From positions 1-64,000 of the forward strand of contig CAKVLL010000003.1 in the NCBI GenBank assembly GCA_934757255.1: a DNA stretch of 64,000 nucleotides. The letters are read 5' to 3'. The notes beneath the pieces were generated by a model, which did not search any database, had not been told where the DNA came from, and worked only from the letters and a program-made list of their open reading frames with translations. Position 1 is the stretch's first letter; each line of letters starts with the position of its first letter. Of this stretch, positions 1-9,079 are shown piece by piece. Position numbers and translations under genes: made by a program. The DNA comes from an uncultured Candidatus Melainabacteria bacterium. GTDB taxonomy: Bacteria; Cyanobacteriota; Vampirovibrionia; Gastranaerophilales; Gastranaerophilaceae.

Positions 1-269
1 AAATATGAAGTTACTTCTTCTTTTTTTAATTCGTCAAGCACCATCATATCTTCTTGCGTCATAACACGAATAAATTCAAAAGGTGCAGGAGTTTTCTTTG
101 AATCCTCAAATTTCTTTGCTACTTCTCTATTAACCAAAAATGCTTTTAGAGCTTCTTCACCCTTTTCAGTGCGTACTAAAACTAACGCACCATCATCGAG
201 AATTACGTTTTCAGGACAATTCAAAGGAACGAAAGTATTTTTTAAGTATTTAACCGCGTATTTAATCAT
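1..269 (-). CDS. PSP1-domain protein (RicT/YaaT-like), 3' end cut by window edge
   Basis: The reverse strand opens at 269 with MIKYAVKYLKNTF and stays open to the window edge (89 codons visible). The visible part reads as the start of a PSP1 domain: a short beta-rich stretch with VLVRTEKGEE, then a helical segment. PSP1/RicT proteins in other bacteria belong to a complex that affects RNA processing and development; here the role is inferred from the family only. The ATG overlaps the gpsA stop by 8 bp, so translation is probably coupled and the two genes share a transcript. The call rests on a partial sequence. Confidence 0.7.
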   Translation of the reverse strand, partial: MIKYAVKYLKNTFVPLNCPENVILDDGALVLVRTEKGEEALKAFLVNREVAKKFEDSKKTPAPFEFIRVMTQEDMMVLDELKKEEVTSY

Positions 270-1263
270 AACTTTCTTCCTTTTTAAGTTTTCTGTTCAT
301 CAATTTCGATAAAACTTCTTTTGGCGTTATATCAGTGTAAACAGCTTCATAAATAGCGTTTGAAACAGGAACTTCAATTCCTAATTTTTCTGCTAAATCA
401 CAAACCGCTTTGGAAGTTTTAACGCCTTCTGCAACAGAACCCAATTCTTTTAAGATGTCGTCAATCTTTTTGCCTTTACCTATCATAGAGCCTACTGTGT
501 AGTTTCTTGACATTGGACTTGAACAGGTTGCAATTAAATCACCCATGCCGGAAAGCCCATACAATGTTGAAGGATTAGCACCTAATTTTACTGAGAGCCT
601 AACTATTTCTGCCATACCTCTGGTTAAAAGAGTTCCCATGCAATTGTCGCCTAATTCCATTGAGTGTGCAAAACCTGAAGCAATAGCAATAACATTCTTT
701 AAACTTCCGCCTAATTCAACGCCAATTACATCAGAATTTGTATATAATCTGAAACGATTTGGAACATTACAAGTTTTTTGAACAAATTCTGCAACTTCCA
801 TATCTTCACATGCTACAGAGGCTGCAGTTGGTTTTCCTTGCAAAACTTCTTTAGCTAACGTAGGACCAGATAAAATAACTACTTTTTGGTTCGGTAAAAC
901 ATCTTTTATAACTTCTGACATTCTCATCAAAGTATTAAGTTCCAAGCCTTTTGAAGCATTTACAAGTGGTTGTTCGGGTTTAATGCCTGCTTGTTTTAAT
1001 TGTTCGCAAACGCTTCTTACGCCGGATGTTGCAACTACTGACAAAATAATATCAGCTCCATCAATAGCTTTTTTTAGATTAGACGTGAATTCAACTTTTT
1101 TATCTAACTGCACTTCTAATGGTTTTGAGCAATGCTTATTTACAACTAAATCCTCATTTAAGTCGCTTTCTCTACCCCAAACTACTATATCTTCAAAATT
1201 ATCATTTAATAACCAAGCAAGTGTTAATCCCCAACATCCAGGTCCAAGTACAGTTAATTTCAT
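262..1263 (-). CDS. gpsA: Glycerol-3-phosphate dehydrogenase [NAD(P)+]
   Basis: Cytosolic enzyme reducing dihydroxyacetone phosphate to sn-glycerol 3-phosphate, the backbone of phospholipids. The 333-residue protein has the usual family length. It opens with the Rossmann motif GPGCWG at residues 7-12, followed by the conserved LSGPTLAKEV block, the catalytic-lysine region GSLKNVIAIASG near residue 190, a substrate-binding arginine region (SRNYTVG) and SVAEGV near the C-terminus. A GAGGGT ribosome site lies upstream of the ATG. The downstream PSP1 gene overlaps its stop by 8 bp. Confidence 0.96.
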   Translation of the reverse strand: MKLTVLGPGCWGLTLAWLLNDNFEDIVVWGRESDLNEDLVVNKHCSKPLEVQLDKKVEFTSNLKKAIDGADIILSVVATSGVRSVCEQLKQAGIKPEQPLVNASKGLELNTLMRMSEVIKDVLPNQKVVILSGPTLAKEVLQGKPTAASVACEDMEVAEFVQKTCNVPNRFRLYTNSDVIGVELGGSLKNVIAIASGFAHSMELGDNCMGTLLTRGMAEIVRLSVKLGANPSTLYGLSGMGDLIATCSSPMSRNYTVGSMIGKGKKIDDILKELGSVAEGVKTSKAVCDLAEKLGIEVPVSNAIYEAVYTDITPKEVLSKLMNRKLKKEESYD

Positions 1264-1406
1264 ATTTTAAACTTACCCTCATCTATTATATATAACTCCA
1301 CCTACACAATTATACATCAAACTTTTGTAAATAATTGTAACAATGAAGCAAATTTTTCACAATTAATAACTTTATATAAATAAGGGAAATTAAGAGGATA
1401 TTAAAC

Positions 1407-3770
1407 ATGGGAATTACCACTGTACACAGACTTGACGAAGTCAAGCAAGGAAAAGCTGCAAAAAAAAATGTAGCAACTAAATCACAACAATCTCAGTTGT
1501 TTGATTATAATATTAATTCACCGATAGATACGCTAAATAGCCAAAAATTTTGGAGTGAGTCTACTAAAGCTTTATTAAGAAATACTACTCAAAACATGGG
1601 GATTAAAAGCTATACTCCTACAATATTAAAAAATGTGGCTATAGCAATTGATAAATCTCAACAACATTTAATTGATTTAATAAAATATTATGAAGGTGAT
1701 AAAAATAATTATTATGAATCTCATTCAAATGCTTATAATGATAAATATGGAAATATTACAAGAGGTTTTGGAATTGTTGGTGATTCAAGTGTAACTTCTA
1801 AAAATGCTTATAAAAAATTATGTAAAGATTTAGAAAGTCGTTCTAAAGAAATACAACATTTACTTAATAAAAGATTTGGAGATGGTACTTATGAAAGTTT
1901 GCCTAGTTCTATAAAAGAAGGGCTTATTGATTTATGTTATAATAAGGGGTTGAGTGGAATTAGCAATAATGAAAAATTGATGAATTCTATAAGATATAAG
2001 AATTATTCTAGCATTGTAAAAAATTTACCTTTTGTTCATGTTAAAAAGAATGGAGTTAGGGTAGAGGATGCGGGATTATATAGAAGAAGTCTTAGTAGAT
2101 TAATTTTGTCAGCAAGGGATTTATATGGTATTGACAAAAAAATAGCAGATTTAGAAATTTCAAAATTTTATCAAAAGGCATTAAATTATTTTAAAAAACA
2201 AAATATTGATACTAATGAATTAACAGCTATATATGAGCATTATAAAAACAAACCTGTAGAGTTTAAACATTCATATCAAGATTATGAAACAAAATCAACT
2301 ACAAAAAATGTTAATGTTTCTTCAAAAGCAAGAACTTCTAAAACAAAAGACGAAAGTGGCTTTTGGGGGAAAATATGGAGTGGCATAAAGAATTTTTTTG
2401 GTGGTTTATTTGGCTCAAAAAAAGAAGAAGTTGTAAATGAAATTAAGGCAGGCGCAACAGAAGAAAACAAAATTAAAACTCCTTTTCAAAAAATGTTAGA
2501 AAAAGGGCAAGTCGTTCAAGATGGTGATTTTCAAATTATTTCTGAGGATTATAAAGTAAAAGAGGGTGATACTCTTTGGGGTATTTCTAAGAAATATGGT
2601 ACTACTGTTGACTTATTAAAAAATGACAACAATATGCTAGGGAATAAAATTAAAATTGGTCAGAATATTAAAATTCAAAAAATGGGTTACAAAATACAAT
2701 CTGGTGATACATTGACTCAAATTGCTAAGAAATTTGGTCTAAGTATTGAAATTTTGAAAGATATTAATAATATTGAAGATGTTAACGTTATTAAAGCAGG
2801 ACAAACGATTGAAATTCCGGGTTTCATTTATAATGTGCAACCAAAAGATACATTATCACAAATTGCAAAAAAGGTTGGAGTTGATGTTAATTTTTTAAAG
2901 AAAATTAATAATTTAACTTCTGATACAATATCTCCAAATCAAAAGATAAAAATTGTATATAATGACCCAGATTATGCTATTTCGTCAGATAAAAAGAAAG
3001 TTACAATTGATGCTAAAACAAAAACAAAGACAGAAATTGTTGATATGAGCGGGACTGCTAACCTATCAACTCGTTCACTTTTAAAGCAAAAGAGAAAAGT
3101 AAACGGTCAGGTTGCAGTGACACGAAAAACTTTCGAACCAACTAGAGCTGGCAAACTTTCCGGAAGAACAATTATAGTAAATGCAGGTCATGGTTATTCT
3201 CAAGCTGGTACTGATTGCGGTGCTGTAGGTAGAGATGGGCTTGAAGACGAATGGCTGGTAAACTACGATAATTCTATGCGACTTATTCAAAAATTACGTG
3301 CTAATGGTGCTAGGGTTATATTTATGCAAGGACATGTAAACCTTATTGCTAATGAATTACAGAAAAAAGAAAAAGCAGATATGTTTATTTCAGTTCACGT
3401 AAATTCAAACACCGAACAGGTTAAGGATAGAACTCAAATTTATACTACATGCGGTAATGGTGGTGTTAAAGACAAAAGTAAAAAACTCTCTAAAATTATG
3501 GAAAGCAAGTTTGATAAGTGGATACCTGCTCACGAAAAAATTGCAGAGAAAGATAAATTTAAAGTAGCAGGAAAACAGGATTATGCTGAAAGCAAAGAGG
3601 CTAATTATTCGGTTATTAAAAAAGCAGAAAAATTTAAGAATGCTCCTTCAGTGTTATGGGAAGTAGGTTTCATGTCAAGCCCAAAAGGTAGAGAAAGAAT
3701 GAAAGATATTAAATTGATGGATAATTATTGTGATTTAATGACACAAGCTGTATTAGAATATTTTAAATAA
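1407..3770 (+). CDS. Multidomain peptidoglycan hydrolase: GH24-like lysozyme + 3 LysM + amidase_3
   Basis: A 787-residue cell-wall enzyme. Residues about 85-235 resemble phage-type lysozyme (GH24): YYEGDKN, then NITRGFGIVG, then LIDLCYNKG. Residues about 318-341 form a Trp/Phe/Gly-rich amphipathic linker. Three LysM domains follow at about 381-425, 427-472 and 474-520, each starting with a GDTL or KDTL motif. Residues about 586-787 are an N-acetylmuramoyl-L-alanine amidase (amidase_3) with the zinc ligands in VNAGHG and SVHVNS and the catalytic glutamate in WEVGF. There is no N-terminal signal peptide, so export is unexplained. RBS AAGAGGAT precedes the ATG. The combination of glycan- and peptide-cleaving domains resembles a lysin or colony/cell-separation enzyme. 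Confidence 0.85.
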   Translation: MGITTVHRLDEVKQGKAAKKNVATKSQQSQLFDYNINSPIDTLNSQKFWSESTKALLRNTTQNMGIKSYTPTILKNVAIAIDKSQQHLIDLIKYYEGDKNNYYESHSNAYNDKYGNITRGFGIVGDSSVTSKNAYKKLCKDLESRSKEIQHLLNKRFGDGTYESLPSSIKEGLIDLCYNKGLSGISNNEKLMNSIRYKNYSSIVKNLPFVHVKKNGVRVEDAGLYRRSLSRLILSARDLYGIDKKIADLEISKFYQKALNYFKKQNIDTNELTAIYEHYKNKPVEFKHSYQDYETKSTTKNVNVSSKARTSKTKDESGFWGKIWSGIKNFFGGLFGSKKEEVVNEIKAGATEENKIKTPFQKMLEKGQVVQDGDFQIISEDYKVKEGDTLWGISKKYGTTVDLLKNDNNMLGNKIKIGQNIKIQKMGYKIQSGDTLTQIAKKFGLSIEILKDINNIEDVNVIKAGQTIEIPGFIYNVQPKDTLSQIAKKVGVDVNFLKKINNLTSDTISPNQKIKIVYNDPDYAISSDKKKVTIDAKTKTKTEIVDMSGTANLSTRSLLKQKRKVNGQVAVTRKTFEPTRAGKLSGRTIIVNAGHGYSQAGTDCGAVGRDGLEDEWLVNYDNSMRLIQKLRANGARVIFMQGHVNLIANELQKKEKADMFISVHVNSNTEQVKDRTQIYTTCGNGGVKDKSKKLSKIMESKFDKWIPAHEKIAEKDKFKVAGKQDYAESKEANYSVIKKAEKFKNAPSVLWEVGFMSSPKGRERMKDIKLMDNYCDLMTQAVLEYFK

Positions 3771-3881
3771 TCAGTTAAATAATAACGAATATTTTATTTT
3801 TGTTTTTGTATTAGGATATTTTAAATTTTATTAAATATATTAATAGTTAAATAGATTATAAAAAACTGTTACATTTACTTC

Positions 3882-3909
3882 TTGATAAGAAATGTTTATG
3901 TGTTAGAAT
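3882..3909 (+). promoter_or_regulatory. Sigma-70-type promoter of the TPR gene
   Basis: TTGATA at 3882-3887, a 16-bp spacer, then TAGAAT at 3904-3909 preceded by TG one base upstream (extended -10). The predicted start is about 30 bases before the GTG start codon at 3945. Confidence 0.6.
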
Positions 3910-3944
3910 TTAATCAAATCCAATCAGATTAAGGAGTACGTATC

Positions 3945-5375
3945 GTGAAAACAGTGACAAGTTTTATACTTGGGATGATTTTAGGTCTTGCTGTATGCTG
4001 CCCTGTTTTTGCTGTAGACGTTCCAATAGAGAGTTCAATTGAAACATTTACCAAAGAAATTGAAAATAATCCTAATGCTGCTTTATCCTATTCTAATAGA
4101 GCTGCTATAAAGTTTATTAAACGTGATATACAAGGGGCGATTGCTGATTTTGATGCTGCGATAAGAATTAATCCAAATAATCCGGAATTGTATTTAAACC
4201 GTGGTTATATAAAGCAAGTCGTTGGTGATTTGAATAATGCGATGCAAGATTATAATACTGCTTTGAAAATTAATCCAAATTTTGCTTATGCTTATAATAA
4301 TAGGGGTGTGCTTAAAGTTGCATTGAAAGATATTCAAGGCGCAATGGCTGATTATGAAAAAGCTTTACAGATAAATCCAAGATATTCTGATGTATATTAC
4401 AATAGAGCAAATTTAAAGTATATGCTTAGTGATAATAATGGTGCTTTAGATGATTATAATAAAACTATTGAATTAAATCCAAAGGATGCTGAAGCATATA
4501 ACAATAGAGGTGTTGTAAAAAAACGTTTGAATTTTAATGTAGGCGCTCTTAGTGATTACACTCAAGCAATAGCATTGAACCCAAAAGACAGTATTGCTTA
4601 TGCAAATAGAGGTCGATTGAAAAAATTATATTTTGATAACGAAGGCGCTGCTATAGATTTAGACCAAGCTGTAGCACTCGCTGAAAAACAAATCTTTATA
4701 AAAAATGTAAAACCATTAATTTCGAATGATAGCTATATAGCGGCAGTACCTGTAGTTTCAGGAATTACTGGAGATGTTATTCCGCCAATTATTAAATCAA
4801 ATACTGTAGAGCAAAATAATAAAATTACATATAATTATACGACAAGTAAACCGACTGCCAGTGTTGCAAAACAAGAGCCTGTTGCAAAGGTTGCCCAAGC
4901 AAAACCGGTTGAATCCAACATTATAACTTCTAAAGCTGCTGTAGCAAGTACAGCTGTAGTTAATAATATTCAGCCGGTTAGAAATAACGCTCAAACCGTT
5001 AATTTTGTTAAAACAGCTTCAACTTCTCCTGTCATAAATGCTGGAATAGGAACTGTTCAAGCACCGGTTAATCCTGTAATTACAACATCTGTTGTAAAAT
5101 CAAACCCTACTACAAATATAAAACTTGCAGAAAGTTATTATATAAGAGGGCTACAAAAATGTGTATTACGAGATTTACAAGGTGCGGTTGCTGATTTAAA
5201 TAAGGCGATTGAAAATAATGCAAATTATGCGGATGCTTATTATTATAGAGCTGCAATTCGTAAAGAACTCGGTGATAGTGAAGGCTTTAAAAAAGATTAT
5301 TCAAAAGCAATACAAATTAATCCATCTCTACAAGCGTTTAATGATTCAAATTGCTTGTCTTTAATAAATGGTTAG
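3945..5375 (+). CDS. Secreted tetratricopeptide-repeat protein
   Basis: A 476-residue protein starting at a GTG 8 bases after AAGGAG. Residues 1-24 are a signal peptide (hydrophobic core, cleavage after VFA). About six TPR units follow (residues 30-235), each with the pattern AYNNRG...GALxDYxxAIxLNP. A low-complexity Val/Ala/Thr/Asn-rich linker covers 250-400, and one to two more TPRs lie at the C-terminus (SYYIRGLQKC to INPS). TPR arrays bind partner proteins; the location should be periplasmic or outer surface. It precedes two cell-wall genes, so a role in envelope assembly is plausible but not shown. Confidence 0.85.
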   Translation: MKTVTSFILGMILGLAVCCPVFAVDVPIESSIETFTKEIENNPNAALSYSNRAAIKFIKRDIQGAIADFDAAIRINPNNPELYLNRGYIKQVVGDLNNAMQDYNTALKINPNFAYAYNNRGVLKVALKDIQGAMADYEKALQINPRYSDVYYNRANLKYMLSDNNGALDDYNKTIELNPKDAEAYNNRGVVKKRLNFNVGALSDYTQAIALNPKDSIAYANRGRLKKLYFDNEGAAIDLDQAVALAEKQIFIKNVKPLISNDSYIAAVPVVSGITGDVIPPIIKSNTVEQNNKITYNYTTSKPTASVAKQEPVAKVAQAKPVESNIITSKAAVASTAVVNNIQPVRNNAQTVNFVKTASTSPVINAGIGTVQAPVNPVITTSVVKSNPTTNIKLAESYYIRGLQKCVLRDLQGAVADLNKAIENNANYADAYYYRAAIRKELGDSEGFKKDYSKAIQINPSLQAFNDSNCLSLING

Positions 5376-5398
5376 TTTTTTTAATAAATTAATTTTTG

Positions 5399-5407
5399 TG
5401 GTATAAT
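5399..5407 (+). promoter_or_regulatory. Extended -10 promoter of the AMIN amidase
   Basis: TGGTATAAT (5399-5407) is a consensus -10 with an extended TG. No convincing -35 is seen. The start codon is 32 bases downstream of the -10. Confidence 0.5.
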
Positions 5408-5439
5408 CTTTTCAGGATTTGGGGGCGAGAGCCTAGTTA

Positions 5440-7374
5440 ATGAAGAGAATATTTTTTTTATTAATATCATTTATAATGCTTTTTGTGACATTGGCTGTAA
5501 ATGCGGAGCCATCTAAAGTTATGTCGCTAAGTTTTGATGATACTGCTAACATAGTACATATAAATCTTATAGAATCAGCGACAACTGTAGAGCGTGAATT
5601 AAAATTTTCAAAATTAGAAAATCCTAATCGTATTTATTTTGATATTGATAATTCGGTTTTGATTGGTGACAAGCAGCAATTAGTGTTTGATAAAAGCAAC
5701 ATTAAAGAAATTCGTCTTTCTCAATTTACAACAAATCCTGATGTAGTACGTGGTGTAATTACTTTTGAAGAAGGTTTTGACACTTCTAAAATCAAATTAA
5801 TCTATACTAACGGAAATATAATTGTAAAATGCGCGAATATGCCGTTAAAGAATGATTATTTTAATTCAATTTATGATGAAAATGCACCAAATCTTGCGTA
5901 TTCTAGCATTGTTGCGAATTCTCAAGTAGTTCAAAAAGTTAATATTCCGCAAGAAACAACTTTAAATGTTTCAGATTCTACAATGGCTGATATTCAGAAG
6001 GCTTTTGCGAATTCTACTTTAAATAATACAGATGGTAAGACTTATGATTCAGTTATTTCGGTTGATATATCTTCAAACTTAAAATTAAGAACTAAGTATT
6101 TTATTAACGGATATTATTTAAAAAATAACGGTTTGCTTGTAAGTGGTTTAGGTCAAATAACAACTTCAAAGATTTTTTATTTGGATTCACCTAAACGTTT
6201 AGCTATAGATTTGCCGAATACATTTGTACAAAAGAATATTAGAAATAAAGAACTAAAACTTTGTCCGGATGGAAGTTGTAAGGATACCGCAAAAATTGGG
6301 CAGTTTGAATACAATAAAGCTAGAGTTGTTATCACTTCTGATAAAGCAGACAAATATTTGCCGATAATTGCTGCTGATAATCAATCAATGTTTTTGATTA
6401 ATGCTGATAAACTAAAACATACGGAATTAGTTAATAATGTTTCTAATTTGAATAAAGCTTATGTAAGAAAAATTGACACAAAAACAAACGAGTTGATTTT
6501 GTCATTTACAACACCTGTAGTGAGTTCAATAGTAAGAGATAACAATTCTTTTACAATGTATTTATTTAATGTTAAAAGTTATAACGAACAAGAGCTTATA
6601 AAAACTCTTAATAACACATATTACAAGCCTTTTACCCTTTCTTTATTGCCTCAAATAGGCGTCAAAGCTACAATGGACTTGAATAAAAATGATAAATTGA
6701 AAATAGAACAAAGTGTCGATGGAAAAGCATTAAGATTTACGGTTACACAACAAAATAGTGTAACTAAAGGTACACCGGTTATTACAAATCCGACTCCAAC
6801 GACTCCAAAACCGGCTACAAATAAAGGTGCTATAAAAGGAAAAGTAGTTTTAGATGCCGGACATGGTGGTAGTGATTATGGTGCAATTAGGGAAGGTATT
6901 AATGAAAAAGATATTACACTTGATGTAACTCAACGTGTGGCAGCAATTTTAAAGTCAAAGGGCTACAAAGTTGCTCTTACAAGAAAAGATGATACTTTTG
7001 TTTCACTTCAAGATAGAGTGACATTCTCAGAAAATGAAACCCCTGAAATTTTTGTAAGTATTCACGTAAATTCAGCAGTAGCAACTGAACCTAAGGGAAT
7101 TGAAACCCATTATTATCATGATTATAGTAACAATTTGGCGAAAGTAGTTCATTCTCATTTAGTGAAAAACATAGATACGAAAGACAGAGGATTGTTTAAG
7201 TCTAAGTTTTATGTAATTAATCATACAACAGTTCCTGCAATTTTGGTTGAAATGGGCTTTATATCAAATGAGGAAGAACGAAATGAGTTGGTTTCTGACT
7301 CTAGAAAACAAAAAACAGCAAAAGCTATTGCTGATGGTATAATAGAATATTTAAAGAGTTGTGGGATGAAATAG
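5440..7374 (+). CDS. N-acetylmuramoyl-L-alanine amidase with N-terminal AMIN-type domains (AmiC-like)
   Basis: A 644-residue periplasmic cell-separation amidase that cleaves the lactoyl-peptide bond of peptidoglycan. It has a signal peptide (residues 1-22, cleavage near VNA), then beta-rich AMIN-like domains (about 30-130 and 195-290, with the typical phrases RIYFDIDN and RLAIDLPN), a Pro/Thr linker near 450-460, and an amidase_3 domain from about 467. Zinc ligands are in LDAGHGG, EKD and SIHVNS; the catalytic glutamate is in LVEMGF. murI follows after one base, so both wall genes are co-transcribed. The ribosome site is poor (a G-rich run only). Confidence 0.93.
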   Translation: MKRIFFLLISFIMLFVTLAVNAEPSKVMSLSFDDTANIVHINLIESATTVERELKFSKLENPNRIYFDIDNSVLIGDKQQLVFDKSNIKEIRLSQFTTNPDVVRGVITFEEGFDTSKIKLIYTNGNIIVKCANMPLKNDYFNSIYDENAPNLAYSSIVANSQVVQKVNIPQETTLNVSDSTMADIQKAFANSTLNNTDGKTYDSVISVDISSNLKLRTKYFINGYYLKNNGLLVSGLGQITTSKIFYLDSPKRLAIDLPNTFVQKNIRNKELKLCPDGSCKDTAKIGQFEYNKARVVITSDKADKYLPIIAADNQSMFLINADKLKHTELVNNVSNLNKAYVRKIDTKTNELILSFTTPVVSSIVRDNNSFTMYLFNVKSYNEQELIKTLNNTYYKPFTLSLLPQIGVKATMDLNKNDKLKIEQSVDGKALRFTVTQQNSVTKGTPVITNPTPTTPKPATNKGAIKGKVVLDAGHGGSDYGAIREGINEKDITLDVTQRVAAILKSKGYKVALTRKDDTFVSLQDRVTFSENETPEIFVSIHVNSAVATEPKGIETHYYHDYSNNLAKVVHSHLVKNIDTKDRGLFKSKFYVINHTTVPAILVEMGFISNEEERNELVSDSRKQKTAKAIADGIIEYLKSCGMK

Positions 7375-7375
7375 A

Positions 7376-8179
7376 ATGGTAATGAATTATAATAAAAACT
7401 CTCCTATAGGCTTTTTTGATTCCGGTGTTGGCGGTTTGTCAGTGTATTCTAGATTTAAAAAGATTTTACCAAAAGAAAATACTATTTATTTTGGTGATTT
7501 GGCGCATTTGCCTTATGGAAACAAGACAAAAGAAGAACTTATTCAGTATGCACGCAGTATATTAACTTTTTTGGCAACGAAAAATGTTAAAGCTGTTGTC
7601 ATCGCTTGTAATACATCTTCAGCCCAAGCTTATGACATAATTAAGAATGAATTTGATTTTAAAATCTATCCGATAATTCAATCTTGCGCGAAGATTATTG
7701 CAACAAGCCCAATAAAAAGGATTGGTGTTTTTGCGACTTCTGCAACGGTAAATTCCGGTGTTTACACTCGAGAACTAAAAAGATATAACAATGAGTTGGA
7801 AGTAAGAGAGATTGATTGTCCGAATTGGGTTGAAATAGTTGAAAGAGGAATGTATAGAGATGCTTCAGCAGTAGAAAACGTTAATGAACGACTTAATGAA
7901 ATGTTAAAATTCAATCCTGAAAAAATAATTCTTGGTTGTACGCATTATCCTTATTTGCTGCCGATATTAAAAGAAAAAGCGCCTGCGATTGATTTTATTG
8001 ACCCGGCTGAAATATTTGTTAATTACATTAAAGATGATTTAAGTGAGTTATTAAATAGTGAAAGCAAAACAACAGGTATAGAAGAAATTTTTGTCAGTGC
8101 TAATCCTGACGAATTTGTTGAACATGCAAAAATATTTTATTCAGTTGCAAAACGCCCGGTTCTTGAAAATTTGAACTAA
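7376..8179 (+). CDS. murI: Glutamate racemase
   Basis: Makes D-glutamate for the peptidoglycan stem peptide. The 267-residue protein has the family motifs: FFDSGVGGLSV at the N-terminus, the first catalytic cysteine in IACNTSSAQA (about residue 78) and the second in LGCTHYPYLLP (about residue 187). The preceding amidase stop is one base upstream. The start could be the ATG at 7376 or the one at 7382; GGGATG at 7363 supports 7376. Confidence 0.96.
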   Translation: MVMNYNKNSPIGFFDSGVGGLSVYSRFKKILPKENTIYFGDLAHLPYGNKTKEELIQYARSILTFLATKNVKAVVIACNTSSAQAYDIIKNEFDFKIYPIIQSCAKIIATSPIKRIGVFATSATVNSGVYTRELKRYNNELEVREIDCPNWVEIVERGMYRDASAVENVNERLNEMLKFNPEKIILGCTHYPYLLPILKEKAPAIDFIDPAEIFVNYIKDDLSELLNSESKTTGIEEIFVSANPDEFVEHAKIFYSVAKRPVLENLN

Positions 8180-8255
8180 ATTGTAAATATTTATTAAGAT
8201 TCTTTAAAATGAGTCAATTTTTTCTCACACTTTGACTTTATATAAACATAGTGTG

Positions 8256-8283
8256 TTGAAAAATGTGTAGAGATTATTATAAA
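8256..8283 (+). promoter_or_regulatory. Putative promoter of the HD-GYP gene
   Basis: TTGAAA at 8256-8261, a 16-bp spacer and TATAAA at 8278-8283, about 20 bases before the start codon. The -10 lies inside an imperfect AT-rich palindrome (8270-8296, ends AGAGAT/ATCTCT) that could be an operator. Confidence 0.4.
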
Positions 8284-8302
8284 TATAATATCTCTAAGAA
8301 GT

Positions 8303-9070
8303 GTGAATTGTAAAGAAATGGCTTTTATTCCTCCAATATTAAATAATTATAATATCTCACCGGTTTGGTTTAGGGCAAATTCTGCCTCAACGTTTCGAAC
8401 TGATGGTCAAAATCTAAGAAAGGATTCATTTAATTCAAATCCTTTATATGATAATTTTGTCGACAGAAACAAGCTTACTCAACTTGCAAAGACAAATCCT
8501 AATGTCATGAATATTTTAGACAAGAACAACATCCCACTAAAAATTAATGATAAAGAACTAGAAGAACTTAAAAATGGGCATTTGTTGGATACGCGTATTA
8601 TGGCAGCCAAAATTTATTCAGCATTACCAAAAGAAATGAAAGCAGAAGTTAATTTAATGGATTTACAACAGGCTGCAATGCTGCACGATTATGGCAAAGT
8701 ATTAATTCCGGATAAGATTTTGAATAAAGAAGGCAAATTAACCGATTCTGAAAAGAAGATAATGGAATTGCATTCAGAACTTGGTTATGAACTTTTGAAA
8801 CAACAAGGAGTTAACCAAAACGTTCTAAACATGGTCAAATACCACCACCAAACTCCACAAGGTGATGGCTATCCAAATGTTGAGCAAGGCTACACAAGTG
8901 ATATTTCAACCCAAATTCTTGCGACAGCGGATAAATACTCTGCTTTAAGAGAAAAACGCAGTTATAAAGAGCCATTAAGCAGAAAAGAAGCTTTAGATAT
9001 AATTAAACAGGATGTCGAGGCTGGAATTATCATGCCGGAAATATATGAAGCTCTCATTAAAACTACATAA
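8303..9070 (+). CDS. HD-GYP-type phosphohydrolase domain protein
   Basis: A 255-residue protein. The core from about residue 105 has the HD-GYP order: MLHDYGKVLIPDKIL (HD pair near residue 128), then LHSELGYELL, MVKYHH and GDGYP. Members often hydrolyse cyclic di-GMP; the motif is close to complete, but catalysis here is inferred. The N-terminal 100 residues are unrecognised and there is no sensor or membrane domain. The start is the GTG at 8303 or the ATG at 8318; neither has a strong ribosome site. It converges with the sugar transferase gene. Confidence 0.8.
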   Translation: MNCKEMAFIPPILNNYNISPVWFRANSASTFRTDGQNLRKDSFNSNPLYDNFVDRNKLTQLAKTNPNVMNILDKNNIPLKINDKELEELKNGHLLDTRIMAAKIYSALPKEMKAEVNLMDLQQAAMLHDYGKVLIPDKILNKEGKLTDSEKKIMELHSELGYELLKQQGVNQNVLNMVKYHHQTPQGDGYPNVEQGYTSDISTQILATADKYSALREKRSYKEPLSRKEALDIIKQDVEAGIIMPEIYEALIKTT

Positions 9071-9079
9071 TAATGTATG

